Below, piece by piece: positions 16,149-24,936 of a DNA stretch of 64,000 nt. A program made the translations under genes and the position numbers. Below the pieces are notes generated by a model. That model was not told the origin of the DNA, did no database searches, and worked only from the letters and a program-made list of their open reading frames with translations. The stretch is from Microbacterium sp. SS28 (lineage in GTDB: Bacteria; Actinomycetota; Actinomycetes; Actinomycetales; Microbacteriaceae), in assembly GCF_022761035.1 (NCBI RefSeq), contig NZ_JAKWJP010000001.1:1-64000 (forward strand), in the 5' to 3' direction. The first letter of the stretch is position 1; the number at the start of each line of letters is the position of its first letter.

Positions 16149-17138
16149 TCAGAGCCACTTCGACGTGAGGTGCTCCGACGAGATGCGTCGCAGCGTGCCG
16201 GAGGCGCCGCGCAGGACGACGCTCTCGGTGTAGACGAAGTCGCCCACGCGGCGCACCCCGGCGACGAGCTCGCCGTTGGTGACCCCCGTCGCGACGAAGA
16301 GGGTGTTCTTGCCCGTCACGAGCCCGTCGGCGTCGTACACGTGGCCGTCGAGCTTGAGGCCCGCGTCGATGCCCTTCTGCTTCTCGTCGTCGTCGCGGGG
16401 CCAGAGACGGCCCTGGATGTGTCCACCGAGCGCCTTGATGGCGCACGCCGTCACGATGCCCTCGGGGCTGCCGCCGACGCCGACGCACATGTCGGTGCGC
16501 GCGTTGTGGCGCGCCGCGTTGATGCCGCCGGCGACGTCGCCGTCCGACATGAGGCGGGTCCCCGCCCCGGCGTCGCGGATGTCCTGGATGAGCTGCGCGT
16601 GGCGCGGGCGGTTGAGCACCGAGACGACGAGCTCGTCGACCGGCTTGCCGAGCGCCTTCGCGAGGCGGCGGATGTTCTCGCCGATCGGCAGTTCGATGTC
16701 GACGACGCCGACACCGGCGGGGCCCGTCACGAGCTTGTCCATGTAGAACACCGAAGACGCGTCGAGCATCGTGCCGCGGTCCGACACCGCGATCACCGAG
16801 AGCGCGTTGTTGCGGCCCTCGGCCGTCAGGGTCGTGCCGTCGATGGGGTCCACGGCGATATCGCACTGGGGTCCACGCCCGTTGCCGACGGCCTCGCCGT
16901 TGAAGAGCATGGGCGCGTCATCCTTCTCGCCCTCGCCGATGACGATGACGCCGTCGAAGTTGACCGTCGTGAGGAAGGCGCGCATCGCGTCGACCGCCGC
17001 GCCGTCGGCGAGCTCCTTCTGGCCGCGGCCGATGAACGGCACCGCGCGGATCGCCGCCGCCTCGGTCGCTCGCACCAGCTCGAGAGCGAGGTTGCGGTCG
17101 GGGTGCAAAGGGCTCATGTCCTCAGTCAGGCTCACCAT
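16149..17138 (-). CDS. glpX: class II fructose-1,6-bisphosphatase
   Basis: A 329-residue GlpX, the usual length. The metal-binding motifs of the lithium-sensitive phosphatase fold are IGEGEKDDAPM (residues ~67-77) and DPIDGTT (97-103). Later CVGVGGSPEG and ALGGHIQGRLWPRDD contribute the sugar-phosphate site. It removes the C1 phosphate of fructose-1,6-bisphosphate in gluconeogenesis and is normally the only FBPase in actinobacteria. The start codon lies 6 nt after TAGGCT on its strand (complement of 17145-17150), a clear leaderless promoter. It is divergent from fba, the enzyme that makes its substrate in the gluconeogenic direction, and the two share 185 bp of control region. Confidence 0.95.
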   Translation of the reverse strand: MVSLTEDMSPLHPDRNLALELVRATEAAAIRAVPFIGRGQKELADGAAVDAMRAFLTTVNFDGVIVIGEGEKDDAPMLFNGEAVGNGRGPQCDIAVDPIDGTTLTAEGRNNALSVIAVSDRGTMLDASSVFYMDKLVTGPAGVGVVDIELPIGENIRRLAKALGKPVDELVVSVLNRPRHAQLIQDIRDAGAGTRLMSDGDVAGGINAARHNARTDMCVGVGGSPEGIVTACAIKALGGHIQGRLWPRDDDEKQKGIDAGLKLDGHVYDADGLVTGKNTLFVATGVTNGELVAGVRRVGDFVYTESVVLRGASGTLRRISSEHLTSKWL

Positions 17139-17193
17139 GGCGTCAGCCTAGCCGCGAGGCGTCGCCGGATCGGGAGTTTTCAGCCGCCACGAC

Positions 17194-17225
17194 GTGAAGG
17201 ATTCACGATTCTTTCACCCAGTGAA
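17194..17225. promoter_or_regulatory. paired GTGAA/TTCAC palindromes between glpX and fba
   Basis: Two palindromes with the same half-sites stand 19 bp apart centre to centre: GTGAA-GGA-TTCAC (17194-17206) and TTCAC-CCA-GTGAA (17213-17225). They lie 44-75 bp upstream of the glpX -10 box and about 65-95 bp upstream of the fba -10 box. Arrangement and location suggest operators for a dimeric regulator acting on one or both genes. The regulator is unknown. Confidence 0.5.
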
Positions 17226-17251
17226 GGAGTGGCCCCGGCGGCGGTTATGGC

Positions 17252-17268
17252 CGGGATGCGGCATCCCG
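17252..17268. promoter_or_regulatory. perfect 8+1+8 palindrome containing the dispersed word
   Basis: CGGGATGC-G-GCATCCCG, a perfect palindrome in the same divergent control region. It is an overlapping inverted pair of the dispersed GGATGC core. It sits between two promoters rather than after a gene, so it is unlikely to be a terminator. Confidence 0.45.
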
Positions 17269-17278
17269 TCGCGCGACT

Positions 17279-17300
17279 CCCCTTCGCTAAAGTGAAGGGG
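17279..17300 (+). promoter_or_regulatory. fba promoter with -10 box inside an inverted repeat
   Basis: TAAAGT at 17288-17293 is a good -10 box, predicting a start near 17300 and a ~24-nt leader with AAGGAG before the fba ATG. It lies between the arms CCCCTTC (17279-17285) and GAAGGGG (17294-17300), so a protein binding this repeat would cover the promoter. The right arm also contains GTGAA, the half-site seen upstream. Confidence 0.5.
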
Positions 17301-17323
17301 AATCCACCGAGCAAGGAGCAGAC

Positions 17324-18352
17324 ATGCCCGTCGCCACCCCAGAGCAGTACGCCGAGATGCTGGACCGCGCGAAGGCAGGCGGATTCGCCTACCCCGCGAT
17401 CAACGCCGCGAGCTCGCAGTCCGTCAACGCCGTGCTGCAGGGTCTCACCGAAGCAGGGTCCGACGGCATCCTGCAGGTCACGACGGGCGGCGCCGACTAT
17501 TTCGCCGGCCACACCGTCAAGGCTCGCTCGACGGGCGCGCTCGCCTTCGCGGCGTACGTCCACGAGGTCGCCAAGAGCTACCCGATCACGGTCGCCCTGC
17601 ACACCGACCACTGCCCGAAGCCCGCCCTCGCGGACTTCGTGCTGCCGCTCATCGCGGCGTCCGAGGCGGTCGTCGCCGACGGCGGTCAGCCGATCTTCCA
17701 GTCGCACATGTGGGACGGCTCGGCCGTGCCGCTCGATGAGAACGTCGAGGTCGCGCAGCAGCTTCTCCCCCGCCTCAAGGCGATCAACGCGATCCTCGAG
17801 GTCGAGATCGGCGTCGTCGGCGGCGAAGAGGACGGCGTGCAGCACGAGGGCTCGAACGACGCTCTCTACACGACGACCGCCGACGTCTCGAAGTTCGTCG
17901 AGGCGCTCGGCCTCGGCGAGCAGGGCCGCTACATCGCGGCCCTCACGTTCGGCAACGTGCACGGCGTGTACAAGCCCGGCAACGTCAAGCTCCGTCCCGA
18001 GCTGCTCGGCGAGATCCAGGCGGGCATCGCCGAGAAGTTCGGCACGGGCGCCAAGCCCCTCGACCTCGTCTTCCACGGCGGCAGCGGCTCGACCGACGAG
18101 GAGATCGCCCTCGCGGTCGCGAACGGCGTCGTCAAGATGAACATCGACACCGACACGCAGTACGCCTTCACCCGCTCCGTCGCGGGCTTCATGTTCTCGA
18201 ACTACGACGGCGTCCTGAAGGTCGACGGCGAGGTCGGCAACAAGAAGGCCTACGACCCGCGCGCCTGGGGCAAGGTCGCCGAGTCGGCGATGGCCGCCCG
18301 CGTCGTCGAGGCGACGAAGCAGCTCGGCTCGCACGGCAAGTCGCAGAGCTGA
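17324..18352 (+). CDS. fba: class II fructose-bisphosphate aldolase
   Basis: A 342-residue zinc-dependent aldolase of the long class II type. Zinc and substrate ligands are in HTDHCPKP (about residue 93), EVEIGVVGGEED, VHGVYKPGNVKL, FHGGSGSTDEE (about 250) and KMNIDTDTQYAF (about 270). It interconverts fructose-1,6-bisphosphate with DHAP and glyceraldehyde-3-phosphate in glycolysis and gluconeogenesis. The ATG at 17324 has AAGGAG at good spacing, so unlike its divergent neighbour glpX it is translated from a leader with a ribosome site. Regulation is probably through the palindromes upstream. Confidence 0.96.
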   Translation: MPVATPEQYAEMLDRAKAGGFAYPAINAASSQSVNAVLQGLTEAGSDGILQVTTGGADYFAGHTVKARSTGALAFAAYVHEVAKSYPITVALHTDHCPKPALADFVLPLIAASEAVVADGGQPIFQSHMWDGSAVPLDENVEVAQQLLPRLKAINAILEVEIGVVGGEEDGVQHEGSNDALYTTTADVSKFVEALGLGEQGRYIAALTFGNVHGVYKPGNVKLRPELLGEIQAGIAEKFGTGAKPLDLVFHGGSGSTDEEIALAVANGVVKMNIDTDTQYAFTRSVAGFMFSNYDGVLKVDGEVGNKKAYDPRAWGKVAESAMAARVVEATKQLGSHGKSQS

Positions 18353-18368
18353 CGTAAGCCAGTCCGAC

Positions 18369-18400
18369 CGGATGCCTCGGCCCTCGGGCCGGGGCATCCG
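18369..18400. terminator. fba terminator hairpin
   Basis: A 15-bp stem with one G-U pair, CGGATGCCTCGGCCC (18369-18383) with GGGCCGGGGCATCCG (18386-18400), 16 nt after the fba stop codon and just before the convergent MOSC gene ends. It can serve both strands. Its outer arms are GGATGCC/GGCATCC, the core of the dispersed word. Confidence 0.75.
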
Positions 18401-18405
18401 TCGTC

Positions 18406-18948
18406 TCACGGCTCCCGGTAGCCGTCGAGCAGTCCGGGCGCCCCGTCGGGCACCGAGATCACGACGATCTCGTCCCCCGCCTGCACGTTGCCCGTCTTCA
18501 CGACGCGCAGGTACGGGCCGAGGCGGCGCTCGTCCGAGAACCGCTTCACCCAGCCGCGCTGATGTCCGCCCATGCGGCGCGCGAACGTCTGGCACGGCGT
18601 GCGCGGCATCGTGACCTCGACCTCGACGCGCGGTCCGATGCGCCACCGCTCGCCGATCCGGGCGGCGTTGACGTCGATGCCCTCGGTGCGCAGGTTCTCA
18701 CCGAAGAACCCCGGCGGGATGTCGCGGCCGAGCTCCTGCGCCCAGAAGTCGGCATCCTCCTGCGCGTAGGCGTAGAGCGCCTTGTCGAGACCGCCGTGAT
18801 GCTTGCGATCGACCTGCACGTCGCCGTGGGCGCCGAGGGCCCGCACCCGCACGGGCGCCGAGGAGGGGCGCTTGTCGATCGCGGTCACGCCGTTCCCGGC
18901 ATCCGGTCGCAGCGCGTGCACGACGCAGACGGCGAGAAGTCGGGGCAC
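18406..18948 (-). CDS. MOSC domain-containing protein
   Basis: A 180-residue stand-alone MOSC domain protein. Recognisable blocks are VDRKHHGGLDKALYAYAQED, GFFGENLRTEGID, IGERWRIGPRVEVEVTMPR and a Cys in RTPCQTFARRM. MOSC proteins (YiiM-like) bind molybdenum cofactor-type sulfur and reduce N-hydroxylated compounds or transfer sulfur. Cytoplasmic. The GTG at 18948 is placed 6 nt after TAGGAT, the leaderless pattern. It has its own promoter between two unrelated genes. Confidence 0.85.
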   Translation of the reverse strand: MPRLLAVCVVHALRPDAGNGVTAIDKRPSSAPVRVRALGAHGDVQVDRKHHGGLDKALYAYAQEDADFWAQELGRDIPPGFFGENLRTEGIDVNAARIGERWRIGPRVEVEVTMPRTPCQTFARRMGGHQRGWVKRFSDERRLGPYLRVVKTGNVQAGDEIVVISVPDGAPGLLDGYREP

Positions 18949-18977
18949 ACCGTCATCCTAGATGCGCTCGTCCGAGG

Positions 18978-19670
18978 TCACTTCTCGAGGTCGTAGCTCA
19001 TGAGCACGGCGCCGCTCATGGCGCGGATCTCGACGCTGCGGATCTCACCCACGTCGAGCGCGGTCCCCGCCGAGAGGCGCGCCCTCGAGCCGGACTCGGC
19101 ACGCCACGTCGACACCGTGGACGCCACGCCCTCGGAGTCCACGACCGCCAGCGCGTAGGTCCAGCTCGTGCCGGGAGAGGCATCCGGAATCTCGGGATAC
19201 GCGCAGTCCAGTTCGATCCGCGTGCCCCAGTCCACCGACGTGAGCCGCACGCTCGCCTCGAGCGGGATGTCGACGACGCGCTCGAGGGCGAACGTCTCGC
19301 CCGCTCGCGGCGACAGGATCGTGAAGGGCACCGCGATCGCCGCCACGACGACGAAGACGGCCGCCAGGGCGATCGCGACGATCCGCGTGCGCCGACGCCG
19401 CCGGGCTCGCTGCCGGGCGAGGGTGAGGATCTCAGCGGGACGCTCGTCGGCGCCGGGAAGCGGGCCCACCTGACCCGCGTCGATCCGTTCGGCATCCTCG
19501 ACGGACAGCCGCGAGAGCAGTCCCGCTGTCGGCGCGAGCTCCGCGACGGCGCGGCGGCACTCGGGGCACTCGGCGACGTGCTCCTCGAACTCTCGGCGGT
19601 CGGCCGGCGACAGCGCGCCGAGCGCGTAGGCGGCATCCCATTCGGCGAATCGCGGGTGATCGGGATTCAT
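18978..19670 (-). CDS. RskA-type anti-sigma factor
   Basis: A 230-residue membrane anti-sigma factor. The cytoplasmic N-terminus carries the zinc anti-sigma motif HVAECPECRRAV (His and two Cys, around residues 30-40) after a YALGALSPADR helix. A membrane helix follows (IVAIALAAVFVVVAAIAVPF, ~95-115), then an external C-terminal RskA domain ending in RSVEIRAMSGAVLMSYDLEK. It sequesters its cognate sigma factor until regulated proteolysis releases it. Its start overlaps the sigma gene stop by 4 nt, so the two are translationally coupled and made in balance. Confidence 0.9.
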   Translation of the reverse strand: MNPDHPRFAEWDAAYALGALSPADRREFEEHVAECPECRRAVAELAPTAGLLSRLSVEDAERIDAGQVGPLPGADERPAEILTLARQRARRRRRTRIVAIALAAVFVVVAAIAVPFTILSPRAGETFALERVVDIPLEASVRLTSVDWGTRIELDCAYPEIPDASPGTSWTYALAVVDSEGVASTVSTWRAESGSRARLSAGTALDVGEIRSVEIRAMSGAVLMSYDLEK

Positions 19671-20170
19671 CGCGTCACCCCTCTCTCCTGAAGCGCGAGC
19701 CGCAGGGCGCGCAGACCGTAGTGGAGCCGCGACTTCACGGTGCCCTCCGGAATACCGAGCTCGGTCGATGTCTGAGCGATGCTGAGCCCGCGGTAGTACG
19801 CCTTGACGATCACGGTGCGGTGCTCGGGGGTGAGCGAGGCGAGCGCCTCGGCGATGAGGATCGCATCGAACAGGGCGTCGGTGTCGTCACCCGTCGCGCG
19901 CTCGGGCAGTTCGTCGACGGTGCGCTCGTGCTTGCGGCGCGCGCTGCGGGCCTCGTCGATGACGATGCGGCGGGCGACCGTGAACATCCAGGCGCGCGTC
20001 GTGGACGGTCCCTGCTCGAGGATCCGGGGCGAGCGCCACGCGCGCAGGAGCGTCTCCTGCACGACGTCGTCGGCGCCCGCGCGATCGCCCGTCAGGCGCA
20101 CGACGTAGCGCCAGATGGGTGCCGCATGCGCGTCGTAGAGCGCGACGAGCTGCTCCTCCTCCGTGGGCAC
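19667..20170 (-). CDS. ECF sigma factor (SigK-like)
   Basis: A 167-residue group 4 sigma factor. Region 2 is WRYVVRLTGDRAGADDVVQE followed by TRAWMFTVARRIVIDEARSARR. Region 4 is LTPEHRTVIVKAYYRGLSIA, with the helix-turn-helix TSTELGIPEGTVKSRLHYG. Proteins of this layout paired with RskA belong to the SigK/ECF19 group that respond to redox or envelope conditions in mycobacteria; the signal here is unknown. GTG 20170 follows GAGGAGGT at good spacing, so this operon uses a normal ribosome site, in contrast to many leaderless neighbours. Confidence 0.92.
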   Translation of the reverse strand: MPTEEEQLVALYDAHAAPIWRYVVRLTGDRAGADDVVQETLLRAWRSPRILEQGPSTTRAWMFTVARRIVIDEARSARRKHERTVDELPERATGDDTDALFDAILIAEALASLTPEHRTVIVKAYYRGLSIAQTSTELGIPEGTVKSRLHYGLRALRLALQERGVTR

Positions 20171-20269
20171 CGCTCACCTCCTCGCAGGAAGCACGGATCC
20201 GGAGGCCGCAAGGTTCACCGCGGCGCGTTCATCGGCGCTTCCGCTGGATCGAGTATGGACCCGCGAGGC

Positions 20270-20869
20270 TCACGAGAAGGTGCGGGTGTACTCCATGAAG
20301 GCGGCGTCGCCCAGCAGCGGGATCGCGATGCAGATGTACACGACGATGTACGTGACGATCGCACCCACGACGGGGATCCACCACGAGAGCCGACGCGCAC
20401 GCATGCTGCGCCACGCGAGGAACGCCGTGAGGGCGAAGCCCGCGAGCAGCACGACCGCCGCGATCGGGCCCCACAGGCGCGCCGACTCGAGGTTGGTGAA
20501 CTCGCCCGGGACGCCGAGGATCTGCATCGCCTGATTCGCGAGCGCCGCGAAGTCGAAGTACGAGATGGCGGTGAAGATCGAGTTGAACGCGCCGATCGCG
20601 AGGAGCGCGAGCGTGACCCCGCGGTCGACGCCCCGCGTCGAGGGCAGTGGGGGCGGGGGTGACGTGTCGACGGGCCACGCGCCGGGAACCGTCGGCGCGT
20701 CCGCGGTCTCGGGCGCCTGCCCCGTCTGGAGCGCCCACGTCGCGTCGGGCTGCCGGATGCGGGACGCTTGCTCCTCGGGCGTCGCGTATTCGCCGTATTG
20801 CGGTCTGGGCCGCGACGAATCGGCGTCGTGAGGACGAGGCAGCGGCTGCTGCTCGGGTGAGTCGCTCAC
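20270..20869 (-). CDS. four-helix membrane protein, DUF6264-like, unknown function
   Basis: A 199-residue protein with a Pro/Asp-rich cytoplasmic N-terminus ([18 protein letters not shown]) and about four C-terminal membrane helices ([60 protein letters not shown]). I believe it belongs to the actinobacterial DUF6264 group, but from layout rather than a decisive motif. Its GTG overlaps the ispH stop codon by 4 nt, so it is translated as the second gene of an ispH operon. Function is unknown; nothing links it to isoprenoid chemistry except position. Confidence 0.7.
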   Translation of the reverse strand: MSDSPEQQPLPRPHDADSSRPRPQYGEYATPEEQASRIRQPDATWALQTGQAPETADAPTVPGAWPVDTSPPPPLPSTRGVDRGVTLALLAIGAFNSIFTAISYFDFAALANQAMQILGVPGEFTNLESARLWGPIAAVVLLAGFALTAFLAWRSMRARRLSWWIPVVGAIVTYIVVYICIAIPLLGDAAFMEYTRTFS

Positions 20870-21939
20870 ACCCTGCCCCGTCCACCCAGTGCACGCTCGT
20901 CACGCCGCCCCTCGGCATCCTGTCGCAGCTCCTTGGGGAGCGAGAACAAGAGGTCCTCTTCGGCCGTGCGCACCTGCTCGACATCGCCGTATCCGGCGCC
21001 GGCGAGCTCCGCGAGCACCTCCTGCACGAGCACTTCGGGCACCGAGGCGCCGCTGGTGACACCGACCGTCTCAACGCCGTCGAGCCACTCCTGGCGCATC
21101 TCGTCGGCGTAGTCCACGCGGTAGGCCGCCTTCGCGCCGTGCTCTAGGGCGACCTCGACGAGTCGCACGCTGTTGGACGAGTTGGCCGAGCCCACGACGA
21201 TGACGAGGTCGGCATCCTTCGCGACCTTCTTGATCGCGACCTGGCGGTTCTGCGTCGCGTAGCAGATGTCGTCCGACGGCGGATCCTGCAGCTCGGGGAA
21301 GCGCAGTCGCAGGCGGCGCACCGTCTCCATCGTCTCGTCGACCGACAGGGTCGTCTGCGAGAGCCATACGACCTTCGACGGATCGCGCACGAGGACCGTG
21401 TCGGCGTGGTCGGGCGAGTTCACGATGGTGACGTGATCGGGCGCCTCGCCCGCCGTGCCCTCGACCTCTTCATGACCCTCGTGGCCGATCAGCAGGATCT
21501 CGAAGTCGTCGCGGGCGAAGCGCACCGCTTCGCGGTGCACCTTCGTGACGAGCGGGCAGGTCGCGTCGATGGCCTGCAGTCCGCGATCGGATGCCTCGCT
21601 CACGACCGCGGGAGAGACGCCGTGCGCGCTGAAGACGACGTGCGCGCCGGGCGGCACCTCGTCGACCTCCTCGACGAAGATCGCGCCCTTCTGCTCGAGC
21701 TCGGTCACGACGTGGATGTTGTGGACGATCTGCTTGCGCACGTAGACGGGCGCGCCGAAGCGCTCGAGAGCCTTCTCGACGGCGATGACTGCACGATCGA
21801 CGCCCGCGCAGTAGCCGCGCGGGGCAGCGAGGAGCACCCGCTTGTGTCCGGGGACGGGGATATCCTTGAGTCGCTCACGCCGCCGCGGGACGCGGGGCAT
21901 GGGCATGCGGATCGCGGGGACTGCAGACGCCGGGCTCAC
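20866..21939 (-). CDS. ispH: 4-hydroxy-3-methylbut-2-enyl diphosphate reductase
   Basis: A 357-residue IspH, last enzyme of the MEP isoprenoid pathway, making IPP and DMAPP from HMBPP. The three Cys that hold the iron-sulfur cluster are in [11 protein letters not shown] (about residue 44), [11 protein letters not shown] and [10 protein letters not shown]. ATNxQ-type and [14 protein letters not shown] loops complete the active site. The ~30-residue Pro/Arg extension before the core is common in actinobacteria. GTG 21939 lies 6 nt after TAGAAT on its strand (complement of 21946-21951), a strong leaderless promoter. It is divergent from xseA; the pathway product feeds UppS at 32.5 kb. Confidence 0.95.
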   Translation of the reverse strand: MSPASAVPAIRMPMPRVPRRRERLKDIPVPGHKRVLLAAPRGYCAGVDRAVIAVEKALERFGAPVYVRKQIVHNIHVVTELEQKGAIFVEEVDEVPPGAHVVFSAHGVSPAVVSEASDRGLQAIDATCPLVTKVHREAVRFARDDFEILLIGHEGHEEVEGTAGEAPDHVTIVNSPDHADTVLVRDPSKVVWLSQTTLSVDETMETVRRLRLRFPELQDPPSDDICYATQNRQVAIKKVAKDADLVIVVGSANSSNSVRLVEVALEHGAKAAYRVDYADEMRQEWLDGVETVGVTSGASVPEVLVQEVLAELAGAGYGDVEQVRTAEEDLLFSLPKELRQDAEGRRDERALGGRGRV

Positions 21940-21998
21940 TCCTCGATTCTACGGGCGGCACGTGCGCGGTCCGGCGGTCCGCCCGACGGAAGGACTCC

Positions 21999-23360
21999 AT
22001 GACGACGTTCCAGCCCGAGGCGGTGCCCGGGCAGCCGCCGCCCGCCGACTCCGTCCACCCCCGCGAATCGACGCAGCAGGCGCCGACCTCGGTGTCGCGT
22101 CTCAACGCCACGATCCGCGGGTTCATCGAGAAGTGGGGCGCCGTCTGGGTCGAGGGCGAGATCACGTCGTGGAACGTGCGTGGCGGCAACGTCTTCGGCA
22201 AGCTCAAGGACCTCGACTCCGACGCCCTGATCTCGTTCCGACTGTGGTCGAGCACGCTGCAGCGCACGCCGGGCGACCTCAAGGTCGGCGACCACGTCGT
22301 CGTGTGCGTCAAGGCCGACTATTTCGTCCGCAACGGCGAGTTCAGCTTCACGGTGTCGTCCGTGCGCCACGTGGGCCTCGGCGATCAGCTCGAGCGCCTC
22401 GAGCGTCTGCGCGCGCAGCTGCGCACCGAGGGACTGTTCGACCCGGCGCGCAAGAAGCGCCTGCCCTTCCTGCCGCAGGTCATCGGCCTCATCACGGGTG
22501 AGCGATCGGATGCCGAGAAGGACGTGCACCGCAACGCCGAGCTGCGCTGGCCGCAGGTGCGCTTCCGCACGCGGCACGTCGCGGTGCAGGGCGACCGCTG
22601 CGTGCCCGAGACGATCGCGGCACTGGCCGCCCTCGACGCCGACCCCGACGTGGACGTCATCGTCATCGCCCGCGGCGGCGGCGATCCGCAGACCCTGCTC
22701 GGGTTCAGCGATGAGCGCCTCGTCCGCGCCGTGGCCGCGGCATCCACTCCCGTCGTGAGCGCGATCGGCCACGAGAACGACCATCCGATCCTCGACGACG
22801 TCGCGGATCTGCGCGCCTCGACGCCCACCGACGCCGCCAAGCGCGTCGTGCCCGACGTGGCCGAGCAGCGCGCGCTCGTCGCGCAGCTGCGCGGCCGGCT
22901 CGCGACGCGCCTGTCTCACCGGCTGCAGCACGACATCGCCCAGCTCGAGCAGCTGCGCTCGCGTCCCGTGCTGCGCTCGCCCGAGACGCTGCTCGAGTCG
23001 CGGGCGCACCAGCTTTGGCTGCTTGTCGCCCGCGGACGCGACATCGTCGAGCGCGACCTCGAGTCGCAGGGCCGCCGCACGTCCGAGCTGCGGGCGTCGC
23101 TGCGCGCGCTCTCACCCGCCTCGACGCTCGCCCGCGGCTACGCGATCGCGCACCTGTCCGACGGCGTCATCGTCCGCGATGCGGCGCAGGCCGCGCCGGG
23201 CGCCCCCGTCGTCGTGACGGTCGCACGCGGGTCGTTCGCGGCGCGATCCGAGGGCGAGATCCCCGAAGGCGCGCAGGACGAGCAGGTGAGCGGGACGGAT
23301 GCCGCACCGGCGCCCGCGGCGCACACGCGCCCGGACGGCTCGCAGGTGCCGCCGATCTAG
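21999..23360 (+). CDS. xseA: exodeoxyribonuclease VII large subunit
   Basis: A 453-residue XseA. An N-terminal OB fold binds single-stranded DNA (IEKWGAVWVEGEITSWNVRG). The catalytic domain contains VIGLITGERSDAEKDVH and DVIVIARGGGDPQTLLGFSD with the essential Asp/Arg. A long helical coiled coil ends in SPASTLARGYAIAHLSDG. With XseB it degrades single-stranded DNA from both ends in mismatch and damage repair. The ATG at 21999 follows GGAAGG. It is followed after 10 bp by xseB, but that gene has its own -10 box, so two transcripts are possible. Confidence 0.95.
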   Translation: MTTFQPEAVPGQPPPADSVHPRESTQQAPTSVSRLNATIRGFIEKWGAVWVEGEITSWNVRGGNVFGKLKDLDSDALISFRLWSSTLQRTPGDLKVGDHVVVCVKADYFVRNGEFSFTVSSVRHVGLGDQLERLERLRAQLRTEGLFDPARKKRLPFLPQVIGLITGERSDAEKDVHRNAELRWPQVRFRTRHVAVQGDRCVPETIAALAALDADPDVDVIVIARGGGDPQTLLGFSDERLVRAVAAASTPVVSAIGHENDHPILDDVADLRASTPTDAAKRVVPDVAEQRALVAQLRGRLATRLSHRLQHDIAQLEQLRSRPVLRSPETLLESRAHQLWLLVARGRDIVERDLESQGRRTSELRASLRALSPASTLARGYAIAHLSDGVIVRDAAQAAPGAPVVVTVARGSFAARSEGEIPEGAQDEQVSGTDAAPAPAAHTRPDGSQVPPI

Positions 23361-23370
23361 GATGGAAGGC

Positions 23371-23604
23371 ATGACCGTGTCGAGCGAAGCCCTCCCCGAC
23401 GTCGCGTCGCTGACGTTCGAGCAGGCTCGCGACGAGCTCGTGCGCGTCGTCGCCGAGCTCGAGCAGGGTGCTCCGACCCTCGAGCACTCCCTCGCTCTCT
23501 GGGAGCGCGGCGAGGCCCTCGCGCAGCGCTGCGAGGACTGGCTGCTCGGTGCGAAGCGGCGCCTCGAGGAGGCGCGACCCGCCTCGGAGGGCACGAGAGC
23601 GTGA
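23371..23604 (+). CDS. xseB: exodeoxyribonuclease VII small subunit
   Basis: A 77-residue XseB: SLTFEQARDELVRVVAELEQ, then LEHSLALWERGEALAQRCED. This is the conserved helical hairpin that multimerises around XseA. The ATG at 23371 is preceded by TAGGAT (23358-23363) with a 7-nt gap, and TAG here is also the xseA stop codon. A dedicated leaderless transcript could give the several-fold excess of XseB over XseA that the holoenzyme needs; that last point is inference. Confidence 0.93.
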   Translation: MTVSSEALPDVASLTFEQARDELVRVVAELEQGAPTLEHSLALWERGEALAQRCEDWLLGAKRRLEEARPASEGTRA

Positions 23605-24245
23605 TGGCCCGTCCCCCGCGCATCGTCGCCGAGCTCGGTCGCCCCGAGACCCCGGAGGAGACGGCAGACCGCAAGGCGGCGTTCTCGCAGGCGTATCGCG
23701 CGAGCAAGACCACGCGCAACCTGGTCGCCGCGCTGCTCGTGACCCTCGCGGTCGTTCTCGTGGTCGTCTTCGCCGTGCCTCGCGGGATGCCGCCCGAGCG
23801 CGAGCCCATCGACGTGGGCGCGATCGCCGAGAGCGTCGCCGTGACCGAGGGTCGCGCAGTGCTCATCCCCGATGTCCCTGATACCTGGACCGTGAACTCC
23901 GCCCGCATCGAAGGCGACTCCGTCCGGGCGTGGGCGATCGTGTACGTGCCCGACGAGGCATCCGGATTCCTGCGCATCGCGCAGGGATTCGACGCCGACG
24001 CGGCATGGACGACGCGCGAGCTCAGCGGCGACGCCGTCGAGCGCACGGTGACGCTCGACGGCGTCGAGTGGCAGGTGTACGACATCTCCGACCCGTCACG
24101 CGCCGGCAACGTGTCGGTCGCGCTCAGTACCCAGGCCGGCCCCGACACGGTGCTGGTGTATGGCTCGACCGACGAGGAGACCGCCGAGGCCGCGGCCACC
24201 GCCCTCGCGGACCAGGTGCGCGCGATCGCCGAGGAGGCACGATGA
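23604..24245 (+). CDS. DUF4245 family membrane-anchored protein
   Basis: A 213-residue protein with one N-terminal membrane helix ([20 protein letters not shown], residues ~42-62) and an extracytoplasmic domain with [23 protein letters not shown] and a C-terminal [19 protein letters not shown] helix. This is the DUF4245 family, found almost only in actinobacteria and usually next to exonuclease VII genes. Its role is unknown. ATG 23604 shares its A with the xseB stop TGA, so translation is coupled; a GTG at 23601 is an alternative start. Confidence 0.85.
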   Translation: MARPPRIVAELGRPETPEETADRKAAFSQAYRASKTTRNLVAALLVTLAVVLVVVFAVPRGMPPEREPIDVGAIAESVAVTEGRAVLIPDVPDTWTVNSARIEGDSVRAWAIVYVPDEASGFLRIAQGFDADAAWTTRELSGDAVERTVTLDGVEWQVYDISDPSRAGNVSVALSTQAGPDTVLVYGSTDEETAEAAATALADQVRAIAEEAR

Positions 24246-24892
24246 ACGAACGGCCGACCCCGCAGAAGGTGTGGGACGAGATGCTGCGTGGAAACGCGCG
24301 ATTCGTCGCCGGCGCCCCCGAGCATCCCAGGCAGGACGTCGAGCGCCGCCACGAGCTCGCCTCCGGTCAGACACCCCGCGCCGCCGTGTTCGGATGCTCC
24401 GACTCGCGCCTGGCGGCCGAGATCATCTTCGACAAGGGGCTCGGCGACCTGTTCGTCGTCCGAAACGCGGGCCAGGTGATGTCGGCGTCGGTCATCGGGA
24501 GCCTCGAATACGCCGTCGCCGTGCTCGATGTGCCGCTCATCGTCATCCTCGGCCACGATGCCTGCGGGGCCGTGCGCGCCGCCGTCGACAGCACGAGCCT
24601 GGAGGCACCCGCGCTGCCTGCCAACATCTGGCGTCAGATCGCGCCGATCGTGCCTGCGGCGCGCCGCGTGCTGCGCGCCGAGCATGGGCCGGTCGACCCC
24701 GAGGTCGTGCTCGAGCACGTCGGCCGCGAGCACCTGCGCGACACCGTCGCCGAGCTGCTCAACTCATCCGACCTCATTTCGGGCGCGATCGCGGCCAAGC
24801 GCCTCGCCATCGTGGCCCTCAACTACCGACTCGCCGAGGGAACCGCGATCCCCGACATCATCATCGGACCGGCGACGACCTCGGACATCTGA
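24242..24892 (+). CDS. beta-class carbonic anhydrase
   Basis: A 216-residue beta-carbonic anhydrase. Zinc ligands and catalytic dyad are in CSDSR (Cys 52, Asp 54, Arg 56) and GHDACG (His 105, Cys 108). The family RNAG motif is VVRNAGQVM. It hydrates CO2 to bicarbonate in the cytoplasm, supplying carboxylases such as the PEP carboxylase encoded at 60 kb. Its ATG overlaps the stop codon of the DUF4245 gene by 4 nt, so it ends the xseB-DUF4245 operon. Fumarase follows 44 bp later. Confidence 0.92.
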   Translation: MNERPTPQKVWDEMLRGNARFVAGAPEHPRQDVERRHELASGQTPRAAVFGCSDSRLAAEIIFDKGLGDLFVVRNAGQVMSASVIGSLEYAVAVLDVPLIVILGHDACGAVRAAVDSTSLEAPALPANIWRQIAPIVPAARRVLRAEHGPVDPEVVLEHVGREHLRDTVAELLNSSDLISGAIAAKRLAIVALNYRLAEGTAIPDIIIGPATTSDI

Positions 24893-24936
24893 ACCGCCCC
24901 GAACTCCGCAGCCACATCGACAAGAGGAACAACGAC

